Of a stretch of 64,000 nucleotides of DNA, positions 1-8,983 are shown one piece after another. This stretch comes from JADGHX01 sp035760965 (GTDB lineage Bacteria > Pseudomonadota > Gammaproteobacteria > Steroidobacterales > Steroidobacteraceae). The stretch lies in NCBI GenBank assembly GCA_035760965.1, contig DASTRY010000044.1, positions 112,754 to 176,753 of the forward strand, given 5' to 3'. Position 1 is the first letter of the stretch. Each line of letters starts with the position of its first letter. Below the pieces are notes generated by a model. It did not search any database. It saw only the letters and a program-made list of their open reading frames with translations, and was not told the origin of the DNA. The position numbers and the translations under genes are program-made.

Positions 1-814
1 TGTCGGACAGCGGAATGTCGTACGCGTGCGGCCCATGCCAGCTGCCCCAGCAGAGGTGATAACGCACTTGCTCGACGGGCACGTTGCGCAAGGCATGGTT
101 CAGAGCCTCGACGCGCATCATGCAGAATGACTCGTACGCCTCGAGGCCCATCTGCACGCCGATGCGGTCCCACAGCGCGGCGAGCCACGCGTCGTCGATC
201 TGAACGACGAATCCCGCCGCCGCGATCGCTTCGTATTCCGTGCGCAGGGCTTCGGCGATGGCGTAGACGTACTCCTCCTCGGACCGGTAGTACTCGTTCA
301 GCCGCCCAGCCTCGATGCTCGCAGGGGCTGTCGATGTGAGGAACGCGTCGCCGACGTCGAGGTCCCCCAGCGCTGCGCGCAGGGTTTCGATCTCCCGCTG
401 CAAGGCCTCGCGGCCGGTGTAGACGATGGGCGCCGTGCAGACGTGGTCGCAGCGGCGCGCTTGATTCGGGGCCGCGCGCGTCTGCTCGAAGAGCGTGCCG
501 CCTGCGATGGCCGCCGCGTAGAAGTCGTCGAACTCCCGCCAGTCCTTGCTCCCCATGAGCAGCGCGCGCGAGGTGCGCAGCGGCCGCTCCTCGAAACCGG
601 CGAGACGCTTGTTGATGAACGTGACCCAGTTGCCGCCCTTCGTGAGCTCGCCCTCGTTCACGAGGTCGATGCCGGCGTCGCGCTGGGCCCGCACCACCGC
701 GGCCACCTCGTCCCCCAGGCGTGCGGGGTTCTCGTCCGGGTTTTCCCACACCTCGGGCGGACCCGGCAGGGCGCCGACGTGCGTGGTCAGAATTCTGCCC
801 GTGCTGCGTTTCAT
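1..814 (-). CDS. MetE-like cobalamin-independent methionine synthase family protein (3' end outside window)
   Basis: An open frame of 271 codons starts at the ATG complementary to 812-814 and runs off the left edge, so the C-terminus is missing. The translation resembles the C-terminal catalytic domain of the cobalamin-independent methionine synthase superfamily: a start like MKRSTGRILTTHVGALP, the segment GIDLVNEGE (residues 48-56), VQIDDAWLA (204-212) and an H-x-C pair (His253, Cys255) where the family binds zinc. Family members move a methyl group from a folate or another donor to a thiol. The protein begins at the catalytic domain and lacks the N-terminal half of full MetE, so it may use a different methyl donor. 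It is divergent from the acylase gene, with only 30 bp between the two starts. Confidence 0.8.
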   Translation of the reverse strand, partial: MKRSTGRILTTHVGALPGPPEVWENPDENPARLGDEVAAVVRAQRDAGIDLVNEGELTKGGNWVTFINKRLAGFEERPLRTSRALLMGSKDWREFDDFYAAAIAGGTLFEQTRAAPNQARRCDHVCTAPIVYTGREALQREIETLRAALGDLDVGDAFLTSTAPASIEAGRLNEYYRSEEEYVYAIAEALRTEYEAIAAAGFVVQIDDAWLAALWDRIGVQMGLEAYESFCMMRVEALNHALRNVPVEQVRYHLCWGSWHGPHAYDIPLSD

Positions 815-844
815 AAGTGCCCTCCGAATGTCAGTATAGGAGCG

Positions 845-3034
845 ATGAAACTCGAAATGCTCGCGGCCGCACTGTTCGTCACGACGTGCGGCGTCGCTCT
901 CCCGGCGTATTCCGATAGCTCGCCGCTCACGGCTCAGGCCGAGCGCGTCACGATCACGCGCGATGATTGGGGCATCGCGCACGTGCGGGCGCACACGGAC
1001 GCGGACGCGGTCTTCGGCATGATGTACGCGCAAGCCGAGGATGACTTCAACCGCATCGAAACCAACTACCTTGTCAGTCTTGGCCGACTGGCGGAGGCAG
1101 AAGGCGAGGGCGCCATCTGGCAGGACTTGCGCCAGCGCCTGTTCGTCAATCACGCCACGCTCCGGCAGGACTACGCGAAGAGTCCGGCGTGGCTGCAGAA
1201 GCTGATGGACGCATGGGCCGCAGGCTTGAACTACTACCTCGAGACGCATCCGGATGTGCATCCGCGCGTGCTCACGCACTTCGAGCCGTGGATGGCCCTG
1301 AGTTTCAGCGAAGGCAGCATCGGCGGCGACATCGAGCGCGTGCCGCTCAGCCAGTTGCAGGCGTTCTACGACGACCCCCAGCGCGATGCCAAGCCGCTCG
1401 CGATGACGCCGATCGAGCAGGGCATTGCGTTCCAGGAGCCCTCGGGCTCGAACGGCTTCGCCATTGCGCCGAGCCACACGAAGAACGGGCACGCGCTGCT
1501 GCTCATCAATCCGCACACGAGCTTCTTCTTCCGCGCGGAGCTGCAAGTGACGAGCGACGAAGGGCTCAACGCGTACGGCGCGGCGACGTGGGGCCAGTTC
1601 TTCATCTACCAGGGCTTCAACGAGCACGCGGGCTGGATGCACACCTCGAGCGGTGTCGACAACGTCGACGAATTCGCCGAGACGGTGCGCGCCGCCAACG
1701 ATCGCCTCTGGTATGTCTACGGCAAGAATCTGCGGCCGGTGACGCAGGAGAACATCACGATCGCCTACCGTACGAAGGATGGCTCGATGGCTGCGCGCAC
1801 GTTCACGACGTTTGCGACCCACCACGGCCCCATCGTGCGCCAGGAGAACGGGAAGTGGATCGCGTTCGCGCTCATGAACAAGCCGGTCGAGGCGCTCCAG
1901 CAGTCGTTCCTACGGACCAAGGCGCAGGACTACAAGAGCTTTCTGCAGGTGGCGCAGGCGAAAGCGAACTCCTCGAACAACACGTTGTTCGCCGATTCGA
2001 AAGGCGAGATCGCCTATCTGCATCCGCAGTTCGTGCCGGTGCGCGACGATCGCTTCGACTATCGCAACCCCGTGGACGGCAGCAATCCCGCGACGGACTG
2101 GAAGGGCTTGCACGATCTCGACAGCTTGCCCCACGTCATGAACCCGAAGAACGGCTGGGTGATGAACACCAACAACTGGCCGTGGACCGCCGCCGGCGCC
2201 GATAGTCCCAAGGCTGCGAAGTTCCCGCGCTACATGGATCAGGCGGGCGAGAACCCGCGCGGCCCGCACGCCGAACGCGTGCTCAACGCACGACGCGATT
2301 TCACGCCGGAGACGCTGCGGGAAGCCGCGTTCGATCCGTATCTCACGGCCTTCGCGCGGCTCGTGCCGCTGCTGATCAACGCCTACGATCGCCTGCCCGC
2401 AGGCGATAGCAGGAAAGCGAAGCTCGCGGCGTCCGCTGATTTGCTGCGCGCGTGGGACTATCGCTGGAGCCTCGACTCGAAGGCCACGTCGCTCGCGGTG
2501 TTCTTCGGTGAGGCGCTGTGGTCGGTCGCCGCCCCTCCGGCCAAAGCGGCCGGCCTCTCGGTGTGGGACTACATGGCCGACAAAACGACGGACGAGCAGA
2601 AGCTCGCCGCGCTCACCGACGCGGTCGACCGGCTCACGCTCGACTTTGGCAGCGCGGCCGTGCCCTGGGGCGAGATCAACCGCTTCCAGCGTAATGACGG
2701 CGCGATCGTGCAGACGTTCGACGACGCGAAACCGAGCACGCCCGTGCCGTTCACGTCCTCGCAGTGGGGCTCCCTCGCGTCGTTCGGCGCGAAGCGCTAT
2801 CCGGGCACGAAGCGCTATTACGGGACATCGGGCAACAGCTTCGTCGCGGTCGTCGAGTTCGGTCCGACCGTGCGCGCTTGGGCCGTGACCGCCGGCGGCG
2901 CGAGCGGTCACCCCGAGTCGAAGCACTTCGTGGATGAAGTGCAGCGCTATGCGGACGGCAACCTACGGCCTGTGTATTTCTCGCCCGCCGAGCTGCAAGG
3001 GCACATCGAGCGCACCTATCGCCCCGGCGAGTGA
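845..3034 (+). CDS. Penicillin acylase family (S45) secreted amidohydrolase
   Basis: The product is 729 aa with a Sec-type signal (residues 1 to about 24). A conserved N-terminal chain contains RDDWGIAHVRA (39-49) and the Ala/Glu-rich DADAVFGMMYAQAEDDF. The autocatalytic junction GSNGFAIAPS follows, with Ser202 as the expected N-terminal nucleophile of the beta chain. LLLINPH and THHGPIV are also family features. Members hydrolyse amide bonds of penicillins, acyl-homoserine lactones or lipopeptides in the periplasm; the substrate here cannot be told. The frame stays open 134 codons upstream, but that part lies antisense to the MetE-like gene, and the signal peptide fixes the start at 845. Confidence 0.85.
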   Translation: MKLEMLAAALFVTTCGVALPAYSDSSPLTAQAERVTITRDDWGIAHVRAHTDADAVFGMMYAQAEDDFNRIETNYLVSLGRLAEAEGEGAIWQDLRQRLFVNHATLRQDYAKSPAWLQKLMDAWAAGLNYYLETHPDVHPRVLTHFEPWMALSFSEGSIGGDIERVPLSQLQAFYDDPQRDAKPLAMTPIEQGIAFQEPSGSNGFAIAPSHTKNGHALLLINPHTSFFFRAELQVTSDEGLNAYGAATWGQFFIYQGFNEHAGWMHTSSGVDNVDEFAETVRAANDRLWYVYGKNLRPVTQENITIAYRTKDGSMAARTFTTFATHHGPIVRQENGKWIAFALMNKPVEALQQSFLRTKAQDYKSFLQVAQAKANSSNNTLFADSKGEIAYLHPQFVPVRDDRFDYRNPVDGSNPATDWKGLHDLDSLPHVMNPKNGWVMNTNNWPWTAAGADSPKAAKFPRYMDQAGENPRGPHAERVLNARRDFTPETLREAAFDPYLTAFARLVPLLINAYDRLPAGDSRKAKLAASADLLRAWDYRWSLDSKATSLAVFFGEALWSVAAPPAKAAGLSVWDYMADKTTDEQKLAALTDAVDRLTLDFGSAAVPWGEINRFQRNDGAIVQTFDDAKPSTPVPFTSSQWGSLASFGAKRYPGTKRYYGTSGNSFVAVVEFGPTVRAWAVTAGGASGHPESKHFVDEVQRYADGNLRPVYFSPAELQGHIERTYRPGE

Positions 3035-3053
3035 GCGCCGCCCGCGGCTCGCG

Positions 3054-3524
3054 TCAGGACGGCCGTTCGAAGGTGCCGACGTAGTCGGCTTCGGCGAGCG
3101 CGTGATCCTCCGCCGCTTCGAGCACCTCTTCGATATCGCTGCCCGGCGGCACGTCGAGACTCGGCACGTCGAGCGCGAACAAGCGGAAGTGATAGTGATG
3201 CGCGCCGTGACCGGGCGGCGGCTGCGGTCCGTCGTAGCGCGCGTTGCCGAAGTCGTTCACCGCGACCTGGAGCGCGACGCCTTGGTCGCGTGAGCCCGCT
3301 CCCTCGGTGAGACGATGCACGTCTGCGGGGATGTCGTACGCGGCCCAGTGCCGGAACATGCCGCTGGGCGCGTCCGGGTCCTCGACGATGAGCGCATAGC
3401 TGCGCGTGCCGGGCGGCTCGTCGCGCCATTCGAGTGGCGGCGACATGTTGCCGCCATCACGGCTGAACTGCTGGGGAATGCGCTGGTTCGCGGCGAAAGC
3501 CGGGCTGGTGACGGTCAGCGGCAT
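3054..3524 (-). CDS. YbhB/YbcL family Raf-kinase-inhibitor-like (PEBP) protein
   Basis: A 156-residue phosphatidylethanolamine-binding protein fold. Recognisable segments are the start PLTVTSPAF, GGNMSPPLEW, YALIVEDPDAP (the DPDxP ligand-pocket motif), FRHWAAYDIP, and a GPQPPPGHGAHHYHFRLFAL block. Bacterial homologues are small cytoplasmic or periplasmic proteins of unclear ligand. The start at 3524 is chosen because GGAGGA lies about 7 bases upstream; a further upstream ATG adds 14 unrelated residues. It is convergent with the acylase gene, with about 20 bp between the stops. Confidence 0.88.
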   Translation of the reverse strand: MPLTVTSPAFAANQRIPQQFSRDGGNMSPPLEWRDEPPGTRSYALIVEDPDAPSGMFRHWAAYDIPADVHRLTEGAGSRDQGVALQVAVNDFGNARYDGPQPPPGHGAHHYHFRLFALDVPSLDVPPGSDIEEVLEAAEDHALAEADYVGTFERPS

Positions 3525-3596
3525 CGTGATGTCCTCCGTTCGCCCTGGGGCACGGATGCGGAGCAAACGAAGGACCCAGGCGGGCCGCGTTCGAGA

Positions 3597-4676
3597 TCAC
3601 GATCGGCCGATGAGCGCGAGCGCCTTCTCGAGCTGCGCATCGCGGCCGCCGCAGTAGACGCGGCAGGCCGGAACGGCGACGTCCGGCGGCACGCCGATGC
3701 CTTCGATGGGCGGGATTCCGTCCGGCACGAACGCGGCCGTCGCGACGTACAGAAAGTACTTCCCCTCGCAGGGTTGATTGGCGCGGCCGGCGAGGAACGC
3801 GCCGGCCGTCTTCGAGCCGACGAGCGTGCCGATCTTCTGCTGGCGGACGGCGGCGGCCACCCATTCCTTGCCGCTGCGGACGCCGTCGTCGATCAGCACG
3901 TATTTCGGTACGCGGCCGAGCGGTTTGCCGGGCTTCAGGTTCTCGATGTACTCGAGCCCGGCGCCGCCGAAGCCGCCGCGCAGGTCGAGAATGAGCACAT
4001 CGACGCGGGCGCGCGCGAAGCTCGTGAGCGCCGAGTCGAGCGCGTCGAGGAAGCGGGCGTTCGTACCGGCCCAGAGGTGAAAGTAGCCGACGCGCTTCGC
4101 GCCGGCCCGGATCTCACGCGCCGACGCGATCGAGGCCCGCAGGAAGGCGCTCTGCGTGCTCTCGAATGTCGCGCGCAGTCGCACCGTTCGTTGCGTGGCA
4201 CCGTCCGACGAGACGACGAGTGTCGACTCTCGTTGCGCATCGAACCCGAGCGGATCGAACCGCTCGCCGTCGAGACTCACGAGCAGGTCGCCCGCGAGCA
4301 CGCCGGCGCGTGCGGCCGGCGAGTCCTCGAGCACGTAGGCGGCGTACTGAGCCTCGCCGATACGTTTCGGCCAGATGCCCGATGACGCAATCGGGAATGC
4401 ATCGAGGCTCCCCGAGAAGATGGATTGGAGCGCCCAGTAATCGAGGTCGCGCTTGGTGTAGAGCCCGGTGTGACTGGCGCGCAGCTCGGCGAGCAGCGCG
4501 TTGATCTGCACGGCGAGCGCCGTATCGGAATCGCCGCATGACACTTGGGACCGGTAGTGCGCGACGCGCGCGGGCCAATCGAGGCCGCGGAACGTGCGGT
4601 CGTAGAACTGCTCGCCGACGATCGCGGTGATCTCGTCGTATTCGCGAAGTCGTGTGCACAGCTGTGGGGAGCTCAT
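3597..4676 (-). CDS. S41-family (C-terminal-processing-like) peptidase
   Basis: 359 aa. The N-terminal half is helical. A PDZ-like segment lies at about 112-170 (AYVLEDSPAARAGVLAGDLLVSLDG). The S41 catalytic core follows: VLILDLRGGFGG (227-238), the Ser-containing loop DDGVRSGKE with Ser268 as likely nucleophile, then GTLVGSKTAGAF. No export signal is visible, although many relatives are periplasmic. Its start is 6 bp beyond the stop of the epimerase-like gene (4683-5738), so the two are probably one transcript. The target protein is unknown. Confidence 0.8.
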   Translation of the reverse strand: MSSPQLCTRLREYDEITAIVGEQFYDRTFRGLDWPARVAHYRSQVSCGDSDTALAVQINALLAELRASHTGLYTKRDLDYWALQSIFSGSLDAFPIASSGIWPKRIGEAQYAAYVLEDSPAARAGVLAGDLLVSLDGERFDPLGFDAQRESTLVVSSDGATQRTVRLRATFESTQSAFLRASIASAREIRAGAKRVGYFHLWAGTNARFLDALDSALTSFARARVDVLILDLRGGFGGAGLEYIENLKPGKPLGRVPKYVLIDDGVRSGKEWVAAAVRQQKIGTLVGSKTAGAFLAGRANQPCEGKYFLYVATAAFVPDGIPPIEGIGVPPDVAVPACRVYCGGRDAQLEKALALIGRS

Positions 4677-4682
4677 TCGGCG

Positions 4683-5738
4683 TCAGCCCGCCTTCCGGAG
4701 TCGATGCGTGTTCAGCAGCCCGAGCCGCACGAGACTCTCGGCGGTGGCGACGACTGCCTCTTCGCTCGGACGCGGTATCCAGCCGAGCAGCCGCCGCGCT
4801 TTGGCGTTCGTACCGTTCTTCACCTTACCGAGCTCGGGCACTATCTCTTTCGCGAGCCGCGAGCGCAAGGCGATGAGACGCACGAGCCAGTCTGGCGCCC
4901 GGGTGGTCGGGACTTTGCGCGCTCGATCTCCCATGCGTTGCTTCAGCACCTGGGCGATCCCCTGCAGCGAGACGAAGTCGCCGGTGCAGGCGAGGAAGCG
5001 CTCGCCTTTCGCAGCGGGATGCGTCATCGCGCGGAGGTGCAGGTCCGCCACGTCCCGCACGTCCACGATGCCGAAGTGAATTCGAGGCAGGAGCGGCACC
5101 GCGCCTTCGAGCAGACGCTTCACGACGAGGATGGACGCGGAGAAGTCGCGCCCCAGCACGGGGCCGAGCACGACGACGGGATTCACCGTCGCGAGCTCGA
5201 GCCCGCCTCCTTCCTTCGCGACGAAATCCCACGCGGCGCGCTCGGCGAGCGTTTTCGATTTCGGATAGGCGGGAACCTCACCGCCCGAGAGATCGGTCCA
5301 TAGCGTTTCGTCGAATGGCGCCGTTCGCTGCGCGCGGTGTCCGTACCCGATCGCAGCGAACGAGGACGTCACGACGACGCGCCTTACGCCCGCGTCGCGA
5401 GCGGCGCGCAGTACGCGGAGCGTGCCGTCTCGCGCAGGGATGACGAGGTCGTCTTCGTGCTTCACGGCACGTGCCGGAAGAGGTGAGGCAACGTGCAGCG
5501 CGTACTCACAACCCAATGCCGCTTCGCGCCAGCCCGCATCGCGCGTGAGGTCGGCGGCGATGAGCGAGAGCCGGTCCCCTGCGTCCACGCCGTGCTCCCT
5601 CAAGGTGGCGCGCATCTCCGCCCCACGTTCAAGACTGCGCACGCTTGCGCGCACGAGATAGCCGGCGCAGAGGAGCTGCAGGATGCAATGCGTGCCGATG
5701 AACCCCGACCCGCCCGTGACCAGAACTGTGCTCGTCAT
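4683..5738 (-). CDS. NAD(P)-dependent epimerase/dehydratase (dihydroflavonol-4-reductase-like extended SDR)
   Basis: 351 aa extended short-chain dehydrogenase. The N-terminal Rossmann motif is VTGGSGFIG (7-15), VTSS carries the catalytic Ser region, and YPKSK supplies Tyr158 and Lys162. NPVVVLGPVLGRD and the C-terminal substrate domain with GWIPRP fit the dihydroflavonol-4-reductase/aldehyde-reductase branch. It reduces a ketone or aldehyde with NAD(P)H; the substrate is not predictable. It is first in a two-gene unit with the S41 peptidase and divergent from the GST gene, with 45 bp between starts. Confidence 0.87.
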   Translation of the reverse strand: MTSTVLVTGGSGFIGTHCILQLLCAGYLVRASVRSLERGAEMRATLREHGVDAGDRLSLIAADLTRDAGWREAALGCEYALHVASPLPARAVKHEDDLVIPARDGTLRVLRAARDAGVRRVVVTSSFAAIGYGHRAQRTAPFDETLWTDLSGGEVPAYPKSKTLAERAAWDFVAKEGGGLELATVNPVVVLGPVLGRDFSASILVVKRLLEGAVPLLPRIHFGIVDVRDVADLHLRAMTHPAAKGERFLACTGDFVSLQGIAQVLKQRMGDRARKVPTTRAPDWLVRLIALRSRLAKEIVPELGKVKNGTNAKARRLLGWIPRPSEEAVVATAESLVRLGLLNTHRLRKAG

Positions 5739-5783
5739 GACGCCATATGGACTACGCTCACGAATTCAGTCAACTTAGCTCGC

Positions 5784-6419
5784 ATGCAGATCGTCGGCCG
5801 CAACAGCTCGCACTTCACCCGTCTGCCGCGTATTTTCGCGCAGGAGCTGGGGGTGCCGCTCGAGCTGGTCCCCATCTACGACATGCGCGCGCTCGGGCCG
5901 GAAGTGTACGCGGGCAATCCGGCGTTGAAGCTGCCGATTCTGCGCACGGAGCAGGGCGTCGTATTCGGGGCGCTGAACATCTGCCGTGTGATCGCCGAGC
6001 GCGCGACACGTCCGGCGCGCATCGTGTGGCCCGAGGATCTGCGTGACGAGCTCTCGCGGAACGCGCAAGAGATGGTGTGGCACGCGATGACGGCGCAGGT
6101 CCACATCATCATGGGCACCGGCATCGGCAAGCTGCCGGCCGAGAACATCTACTTCGCGAAGATGCGTGCGGGCTTCGAAGGCGCCCTGCGGTGGCTCGAC
6201 GCGAATCTGGAAGCGGCCTTGCGCGCGCTGCCTGCGCCGCGCGATCTCAGCGTGTTCGAAGTGTCATTGTTCTGCTTGATCGAGCATCTGGCGTTCCGGG
6301 TGACGGTGCCCGTCGAGCCGTACACAGCGCTCACTCGTTTCGCGACCGACTTCGCGGCGGCGAAACCGTCGCTGCGCCAAACGGCTTACCGTTTCGACAC
6401 GCCGCCGGCTCAGCCCTGA
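5784..6419 (+). CDS. Glutathione S-transferase family protein
   Basis: 211 aa. The N-terminal thioredoxin-like fold begins MQIVGRNSSHFTRLPRIFA. It has Ser residues where many GSTs carry the catalytic Ser/Cys/Tyr. NPALKLPIL provides the cis-Pro of the glutathione site, and an all-alpha C-terminal domain follows. The start at 5784 is the first ATG that gives an intact beta1 strand; extensions upstream lie antisense to the reductase gene. Members conjugate glutathione to electrophiles or act as thiol transferases in the cytoplasm. It is monocistronic in appearance. Confidence 0.8.
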   Translation: MQIVGRNSSHFTRLPRIFAQELGVPLELVPIYDMRALGPEVYAGNPALKLPILRTEQGVVFGALNICRVIAERATRPARIVWPEDLRDELSRNAQEMVWHAMTAQVHIIMGTGIGKLPAENIYFAKMRAGFEGALRWLDANLEAALRALPAPRDLSVFEVSLFCLIEHLAFRVTVPVEPYTALTRFATDFAAAKPSLRQTAYRFDTPPAQP

Positions 6420-6838
6420 GTTGCCCTGGTTTGTCTCGACGCGCGGCGCCGTCGCGATCAGCCGCGCCGTCGCGCCGCGCCGCCGACACGCGGCCTCTTC
6501 GACCGCCAGGTCTGTTCGGACGACCCGGAGACGAGGGGGTTGCGCGCGATCGCGCGAGCAGATCGTCCAGCCGCTCATGCCCGCGCGCTCGTAAGCCAGC
6601 ACGCCGCCTGGAAGCGCGCCTCGCCATCGAGAATGAATGGAGCGAAGGCCGCCCGTACCGCGCTGACGGTGCGGGCGCGCAGCTCCGGATTGGTCACGTC
6701 TCGCAGCGCGACGCCGACGTTCCCTGCTCCGTCGTCGAAAGCGACTTGCTCAAGTACGTGACGAAGCTCGGACCGGTTCGCTTCTCCTTCGTGTTGCGTG
6801 GCACACTCTACGAGCTCAAGTGCGCTTGAGGTCAAGAG
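6420..6838. other. Intergenic stretch between GST and MerR genes
   Basis: 419 bases with no intact gene supported on either strand. The right part (6575-6838), read on the minus strand, resembles the end of a class I methyltransferase and is listed separately. The left part (6420-6574) shows no recognisable coding or regulatory signal. The MerR promoter must lie at the right end, but no convincing spaced palindrome was found by eye. Confidence 0.5.
6575..6838 (-). pseudogene. Possible remnant of a class I SAM-dependent methyltransferase C-terminus
   Basis: The minus-strand frame ending at 6575 reads RHVLEQVAFDDG, then VSAVRAAFAPFILDG, and ends CWLTSARA. This order (a 'vLeeaGF' helix, a terminal helix followed by a short Gly turn, then a 'WLvtAr' strand) is how many small SAM methyltransferases finish. 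No N-terminal SAM-binding half exists upstream: the same frame runs antisense through the MerR gene. A dead fragment is the simplest reading, but chance resemblance in GC-rich DNA is possible. Confidence 0.3.
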
Positions 6839-7303
6839 ATGCAGCCGCTCGATATCGGGGAAGTCGCGCGACGCTCGGGAGTGCCGGCGTCGACGTTGCG
6901 ATATTACGAAGAGAAGGGGCTCATCGCGTCCATCGGCCGGCGCGGCCTGCGGCGCTCGTTCGATGCCCGGGTCCTGGAGCGCCTTGCGTTCATCGCGCTC
7001 GCGCAGGCGGCGGGGTTCTCGCTCGAGGAAATCGCCCGGATGATCGCCCCGGATGGCAAGCTGCGCATCGATCGCGCCAGCTTGAATGCGAAGGCCGACG
7101 AGCTCGACCGGACGATCCGGCGACTCTCCGCGATGCGCGACGGCTTGCGCCACGCGGCGGTCTGCAAGGCGCCGAGCCATATGGAATGCCCGACATTCCG
7201 CCGTTTGCTGAAGCTTGCCGGCGCCGTGCGCAAGCGCGGGCAGCGGGACCAGGACGTTGCCGTGGCCGTTGCGCGCGGCATGCGTCGAAGGAGTGCCGCA
7301 TGA
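6839..7303 (+). CDS. MerR-family transcriptional regulator
   Basis: 154 aa. The N-terminal winged HTH reads LDIGEVARRSGVPASTLRYYEEKGL, followed by the second recognition helix and a dimerisation helix (about 78-106). The C-terminal part has two cysteines, Cys109 and Cys117, in VCKAPSHMECPTF, a pattern that might sense metal or redox state; that role is inference. Its stop overlaps the start of the acyl-CoA dehydrogenase gene (ATGA), so the two are translationally coupled and the dehydrogenase is a plausible target as well as partner. Confidence 0.88.
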   Translation: MQPLDIGEVARRSGVPASTLRYYEEKGLIASIGRRGLRRSFDARVLERLAFIALAQAAGFSLEEIARMIAPDGKLRIDRASLNAKADELDRTIRRLSAMRDGLRHAAVCKAPSHMECPTFRRLLKLAGAVRKRGQRDQDVAVAVARGMRRRSAA

Positions 7304-8916
7304 CCAACCAGTCGCCCGATCTCGTCGATTACAACCTGTTCACCTCGCATCCGGCGCTGGTGGAAGCCCTCGCGCGTGAGGGCGGGTCCGCGGCGCACGA
7401 GCGGCTCGCGAACTGCGGTGCGCGTTTCGGGACGGCCGAGATGTTCGCGCTCGGCGATGCCGCAAATCGCAATCCGCCTGTGCTGAAGACGGTCGACCGC
7501 TTCGGCAATCGTCGCGACGAGGTGGAATTTCATCCCGCATGGCACGAGCTGATGCGCCAGCTCGTCGCCGAGGGCTTGCACACCGGGCCGTGGGCGCAGC
7601 CCGAGCCGGGCGCTCATGTCGCGCGCGCCGCTGCGTACATGCTGTGGGCGGAGGTCGAGAACGGCACGCAATGCCCGGCGACCATGACCTATGGCGCCGT
7701 TCCAGTGCTCGCGCGCCAGCCGAACGACTTCGCGGAGTGGCTGCCGCGGCTTCTCTCTCGGGAGTACGACGCGCGGCGGCGCCCGATTCACGAGAAGCGC
7801 GGCGCGCTCATCGGCATGGGCATGACCGAGAAGCAGGGCGGCTCGGATGTGCGCGCGAACACGTCACGCGCCGCTCCTGTGAGCGTCGCCGGACCGGGTC
7901 GCGAGTATCGGCTCACCGGACACAAGTGGTTCTTCTCGGCGCCGATGTGCGACGGCTTCCTCGTGCTCGCGCAGGCCGCCGGCGGATTGTCGTGCTTCTT
8001 CATGCCGCGCGTGCTGCCGGATGGAACGCTCAACTCGTTCCGCTTGCAGCGACTCAAGGATAAGGTCGGCAACCGCTCGAATGCGTCGAGCGAGATCGAG
8101 TTTCACGAGGCGGCTTGCGTGCTCGTCGGCGAGGAAGGACGTGGTGTGCCGACAATCCTCGAGATGGGCGTTTACACGCGCCTCGACAATGCCATCGGGT
8201 CGACGGGAATCATGCATCAGTGCGTCGCGCAGGCCATTCACCATTGCCGATATCGGCGCGCGTTCGGGCGACTGCTCATCGATCAGCCGCTGATGCGCAA
8301 CGTGCTCGCCGATCTCGCGCTCGAATGCGAAGCCGCGACCGTCTTCACGATGCGGCTCGCGCGCGCATTCGATCGCCAGCAGGACGAAGTCGAAGCGGCG
8401 CTCCGTCGCGTGCTGACGCCGGTGGCGAAGTACTGGATCTGCAAGCGCGCGCCGCTCGTGGCGACCGAGGCCATGGAAGTGCTCGGCGGCAACGGCTATG
8501 TCGAAGAGGGACCGATCGCGCGGCGTTTCCGCGAGGCGCCGCTGAATTCCATCTGGGAAGGCTCCGGGAACGTCATGTGTCTCGACGTGCTGCGCGCGCT
8601 ATCGCGCGATGCGCCGGTGATGGAGGCACTGCTTGGACTGTTGCGGAAGGGGCAGGGCAAGGATCCGCGTTACGACCGCTACGTGAGTGGGCTCGCGTCG
8701 GAGTTGACCGATTCGAACGAAGCGGAAGTCCGCGCGCGGCGCTCGACGGAGCGCATCGCACTCGCCGTGCAGGCGGCGATTCTGCTGGAGCACGACTCGC
8801 CCGCGGCCGAAGCATTCCTCGCGTCGCGCATCGCGCGCGATGCGCCCGGGGCGTTCGGCACGTTACCGGTCGGCCTGAATCTCGGAGCGCTGATCGAGCG
8901 CGCGCTCGCGCCATAG
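7300..8916 (+). CDS. AidB-like acyl-CoA dehydrogenase
   Basis: 538 aa flavoprotein, longer than standard acyl-CoA dehydrogenases and with the AidB layout. Near the N-terminus is DLVDYNLFTSHPAL. The segments MTYGAVPVLA, GMGMTEKQGGSDVRANTS, LTGHKWFFSAPMCDGFLVLAQ, LKDKVGNRSNASSEIEF, and EVLGGNGYVEEGPIARRFREAPLNSIWEGSGNV are typical of the group. AidB binds FAD and DNA and is linked to the alkylation response in E. coli; other members oxidise acyl-CoAs. The start codon overlaps the MerR stop by 4 nt. It is convergent with the FecR gene. Confidence 0.9.
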   Translation: MTNQSPDLVDYNLFTSHPALVEALAREGGSAAHERLANCGARFGTAEMFALGDAANRNPPVLKTVDRFGNRRDEVEFHPAWHELMRQLVAEGLHTGPWAQPEPGAHVARAAAYMLWAEVENGTQCPATMTYGAVPVLARQPNDFAEWLPRLLSREYDARRRPIHEKRGALIGMGMTEKQGGSDVRANTSRAAPVSVAGPGREYRLTGHKWFFSAPMCDGFLVLAQAAGGLSCFFMPRVLPDGTLNSFRLQRLKDKVGNRSNASSEIEFHEAACVLVGEEGRGVPTILEMGVYTRLDNAIGSTGIMHQCVAQAIHHCRYRRAFGRLLIDQPLMRNVLADLALECEAATVFTMRLARAFDRQQDEVEAALRRVLTPVAKYWICKRAPLVATEAMEVLGGNGYVEEGPIARRFREAPLNSIWEGSGNVMCLDVLRALSRDAPVMEALLGLLRKGQGKDPRYDRYVSGLASELTDSNEAEVRARRSTERIALAVQAAILLEHDSPAAEAFLASRIARDAPGAFGTLPVGLNLGALIERALAP

Positions 8917-8983
8917 CGCTTCTGCAGCCGCGCCCGCGCGGCGAGCGCGAGCGCGGATTGACCGGTCGCTTGCGAGGTCGAAG

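Noticed and set aside
443..844. 134-codon N-terminal extension of the acylase frame
   Set aside because: It runs antisense through the MetE-like gene, has no protein-like features, and the signal peptide begins at 845.
1910..2926. Long minus-strand frame opposite the acylase gene
   Set aside because: Arg-rich shadow of a GC-rich coding region; the plus strand has clear family motifs.
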